In this document: piece after piece, positions 18,996-20,020 of the stretch | Numbering within the stretch: the first letter of the stretch is position 1 | Layout: every line of letters starts with the position of its first letter | Origin: a virus | Virus record (IMG/VR): IMGVR_UViG_3300028908_000034 | Location: 1 to 20,020 of that record | DNA: 20,020 nucleotides | Reading direction: 5' to 3' (one strand) | Notes under the pieces: generated by a model | What the model was told of the DNA's origin: nothing | The model's database searches: none | What the model saw: only the letters and a program-made list of their open reading frames with translations | Position numbers and translations under genes: made by a program

Positions 18996-19289
18996 TTACA
19001 TCCAGTATACCACCTCCCGGTCCTGGTACCCGCACCACCGTTGGGCACCGGTCGGGGGCGTGTTATGGTAGTTGGGCGGATATTCGCCAACGTACCCCTC
19101 TACCACCTTGGCGAACCCGCCACCTACTAACTCATCGATAATATACATCGGTATATCTTCAATGTCGCACAAATACGCGTCCCCATCGGGCTCTCCCCCG
19201 TTATCCCCGAACATGCCAGCCCAGTCGCCCAATATATCCCAGGCCCCGTCCGGGTCAATAACCCACACCAACTTAATTTCATTAACCAT
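18996..19289 (-). CDS. Hypothetical 97-aa acidic protein
   Basis: Function unknown. The protein is acidic and Gly/Asp-rich (VWVIDPDGAWDILGDWAGMF, GDNGGEPDGDAYLCDIEDIP), and the C-terminal half is Tyr- and Trp-rich (YVGEYPPNYHNTPPTGAQRW, CGYQDREVVYWM). DNA-mimic or inhibitor proteins of phages can look like this, but that is speculation. GGGAAAC precedes the ATG at 19289, after G-run element copy 2. A promoter-like TGGTATACT overlaps the last codons. Confidence 0.75.
   Translation of the reverse strand: MVNEIKLVWVIDPDGAWDILGDWAGMFGDNGGEPDGDAYLCDIEDIPMYIIDELVGGGFAKVVEGYVGEYPPNYHNTPPTGAQRWCGYQDREVVYWM
19004..19012 (-). promoter_or_regulatory. Possible extended -10 promoter at the end of the 97-aa gene
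   Basis: TGGTATACT on the minus strand is an extended -10, identical in the hexamer to the three strong modules, but no good -35 is found 16-18 bp upstream. It would place a start just before the hairpin at 18942-18986. Confidence 0.35.
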
Positions 19290-19306
19290 GTTTCCCTCCC
19301 CTTTCT

Positions 19307-19345
19307 CCCATCCCTCCCAACCCCGCCCGTTCCCCGGCGTCGGTA
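19307..19345 (-). repeat. Intercistronic G-run element, copy 2
   Basis: In the mRNA sense it follows the stop of the 156-aa gene: CCGACGCC, then G runs of 4, 3, 4, 3, 3 and 3 with linkers AAC, C, TT, A and AT. Two more runs (GGGG and GGG, in 19293-19301) continue into the ribosome site of the next gene. It aligns closely with copy 1. Confidence 0.85.
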
Positions 19346-19350
19346 ATCCT

Positions 19351-19821
19351 TTATCCTATCCGCATTTCAGCAGAAAATATGTCCCCACCGTGCTCGTCCG
19401 CCCACACCGGAACCGCACGCCATGCGTGCGCCCCCGAAAGGCGGATTGTCTTTTTTACTATCGCTCGCGCCGCTTTTTCTGTGCCGTCCCACTTGACGGC
19501 ATTTTCGAACGTTGCCCCGGACGGGGCACTACCCATCCATACCACCGTCCGGCCAACGTTTTCCTTGGTCAGCATTTCGTCGAGGCGGGCATAATTGCTC
19601 TTAATATCGCTCGCAAACTTCTCGAGCGACGGTGCCCGCCATTCCACGTACCGCTCAACAGTGACGTTAAGCCGCCCCGTACGCTCGTATTCCTCCGCGA
19701 GCCGGCGCGCCACGCTCTGGGCAGCGCGCCGGGGGGCTTCCCCGTCGCGAAGAACAAGACGAATGATTTCTTTATCCTCGGGAACATTTGCCTCGTCAAC
19801 AAATATTTTAACCAGATTCAT
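19351..19821 (-). CDS. Hypothetical 156-aa protein
   Basis: I do not recognise this protein. It begins NLVKIFVDEANVPEDKEIIR, with alpha/beta composition, then helices RRAAQSVARRLAEEYERTG and LEKFASDIKSNYARLDEMLT, and a C-terminal part with ATFENAVKWDGTEKAARAIV and AHAWRAVPVWADEHGGDIF. No clear motifs. GGGGAGG precedes the ATG at 5 nt. It lies between two copies of the G-run element, as if such elements mark each gene of this accessory block. Confidence 0.75.
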   Translation of the reverse strand: MNLVKIFVDEANVPEDKEIIRLVLRDGEAPRRAAQSVARRLAEEYERTGRLNVTVERYVEWRAPSLEKFASDIKSNYARLDEMLTKENVGRTVVWMGSAPSGATFENAVKWDGTEKAARAIVKKTIRLSGAHAWRAVPVWADEHGGDIFSAEMRIG

Positions 19822-19849
19822 TTCAGCCTCCCCTTCATATTAGTATTTT

Positions 19850-19892
19850 CCCACCTACCCGCCCCGCCCGTTCCCCCGGCGTCGGGAGTTTG
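19850..19892 (-). repeat. Intercistronic G-run element, copy 3
   Basis: Directly after the TAG of the partial right-edge gene the mRNA reads CCGACGCC, then G runs of 5, 3, 4 and 3, then TAGGTGGG. It is slightly diverged from copies 1 and 2 but shares the CCGACGCCGGGG core and the AACGGGCGGGG block. Confidence 0.82.
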
Positions 19893-20020
19893 CTACAGGC
19901 CCATGCGCCACGCCGCGTTGCGCAGGGCCTGGTCCACCTCAGTCCATGTCGCCAGTCCCTTCTCCACCTGGCTGGCGAAAAACTCCCACCAGCCGGTCTC
20001 GAGGGAATCCACCACCGCCT
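19893..20020 (-). CDS. Partial hypothetical gene, paralog of the 105-aa gene
   Basis: The right edge cuts off the 5' part. The visible 42 codons end in TAG at 19893-19895 and read AVVDSLETGWWEFFASQVEK, then GLATWTEVDQALRNAAWRMG. This matches the C-terminal region of the 105-aa protein at 12919-13236 (WIWFFTGLVMDGQATWDEID) in the order of W, FF, V, G, ATW, E and D. Both genes are followed by the same G-run element. Function unknown. Confidence 0.75.
   Translation of the reverse strand, partial: AVVDSLETGWWEFFASQVEKGLATWTEVDQALRNAAWRMGL

Noticed and set aside
1-20020. tRNA genes, integrase or attachment sites
   Set aside because: I saw no cloverleaf-like sequence, recombinase motif or att-like direct repeat; prophage or lytic lifestyle cannot be decided from this window.

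Overview
The window is part of a tailed double-stranded DNA phage or prophage (Caudoviricetes, HK97-type head). The evidence is a contiguous packaging and head block: small terminase, large terminase, portal, Mu gpF/SPP1 gp7-like minor head protein, HK97-family prohead protease and HK97-fold major capsid. Every gene I accept lies on the minus strand, so transcription runs from high to low coordinates. Start sites carry strong purine-rich ribosome sites (GGAGG, GGGGGG) and adjacent genes overlap by ATGA, GTGA or TAGTG. Promoters resemble sigma-70/SigA types, and one lysis gene resembles SleB-type hydrolases. Together these suggest a Gram-positive-type (Firmicutes-like) host with GC-rich DNA, possibly thermophilic; the host assignment is inference with low confidence.

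Layout in transcription order. (1) 20020-17858: small unknown genes separated by copies of a G-run-rich intergenic element, then a coiled-coil protein and a membrane protein with a C-terminal helix-turn-helix. (2) 17830-13336: a sigma-70-type promoter followed by a tightly packed operon. It encodes a KH-domain RNA-binding protein, several unknowns, a second membrane/coiled-coil protein with a possible DNA-binding end, three small membrane proteins, an RNA ligase and two small proteins. (3) 13300-12036: two more copies of the same promoter module driving short accessory genes, each group ending in a hairpin. (4) 12028-3836: an extended -10 promoter followed by a SleB-like hydrolase, a 53-aa holin-like protein, a sulfotransferase-like P-loop protein, a three-TM protein, a small two-CxxC protein, a ParB-like/DNA methyltransferase fusion, a 59-aa protein, TerS, a nucleoside deoxyribosyltransferase-like protein, TerL, portal, a small linker gene, the minor head protein and a 66-aa protein. 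(5) 3839-1: a second copy of that extended -10 promoter, a leader containing an intrinsic terminator, a ChaB-prohead protease fusion, the major capsid protein, a decoration-like protein, and a small gene whose 3' end runs into a 51-bp coding-type tandem repeat that fills the left edge.

The most interesting points are these. The 51-bp (17-codon) repeat is open through the window edge, but one extra A takes the upstream gene out of its frame. Three intercistronic elements could form G-quadruplexes in the mRNA, two of them following related genes. The KH protein and RNA ligase share one operon. Two proteins look like membrane-tethered DNA-binding proteins. Unusual enzymes sit inside the packaging operon. 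Several real genes are short or hidden: 8761-8940, 11483-11644, 14676-14801 and the partial gene at 19893-20020.
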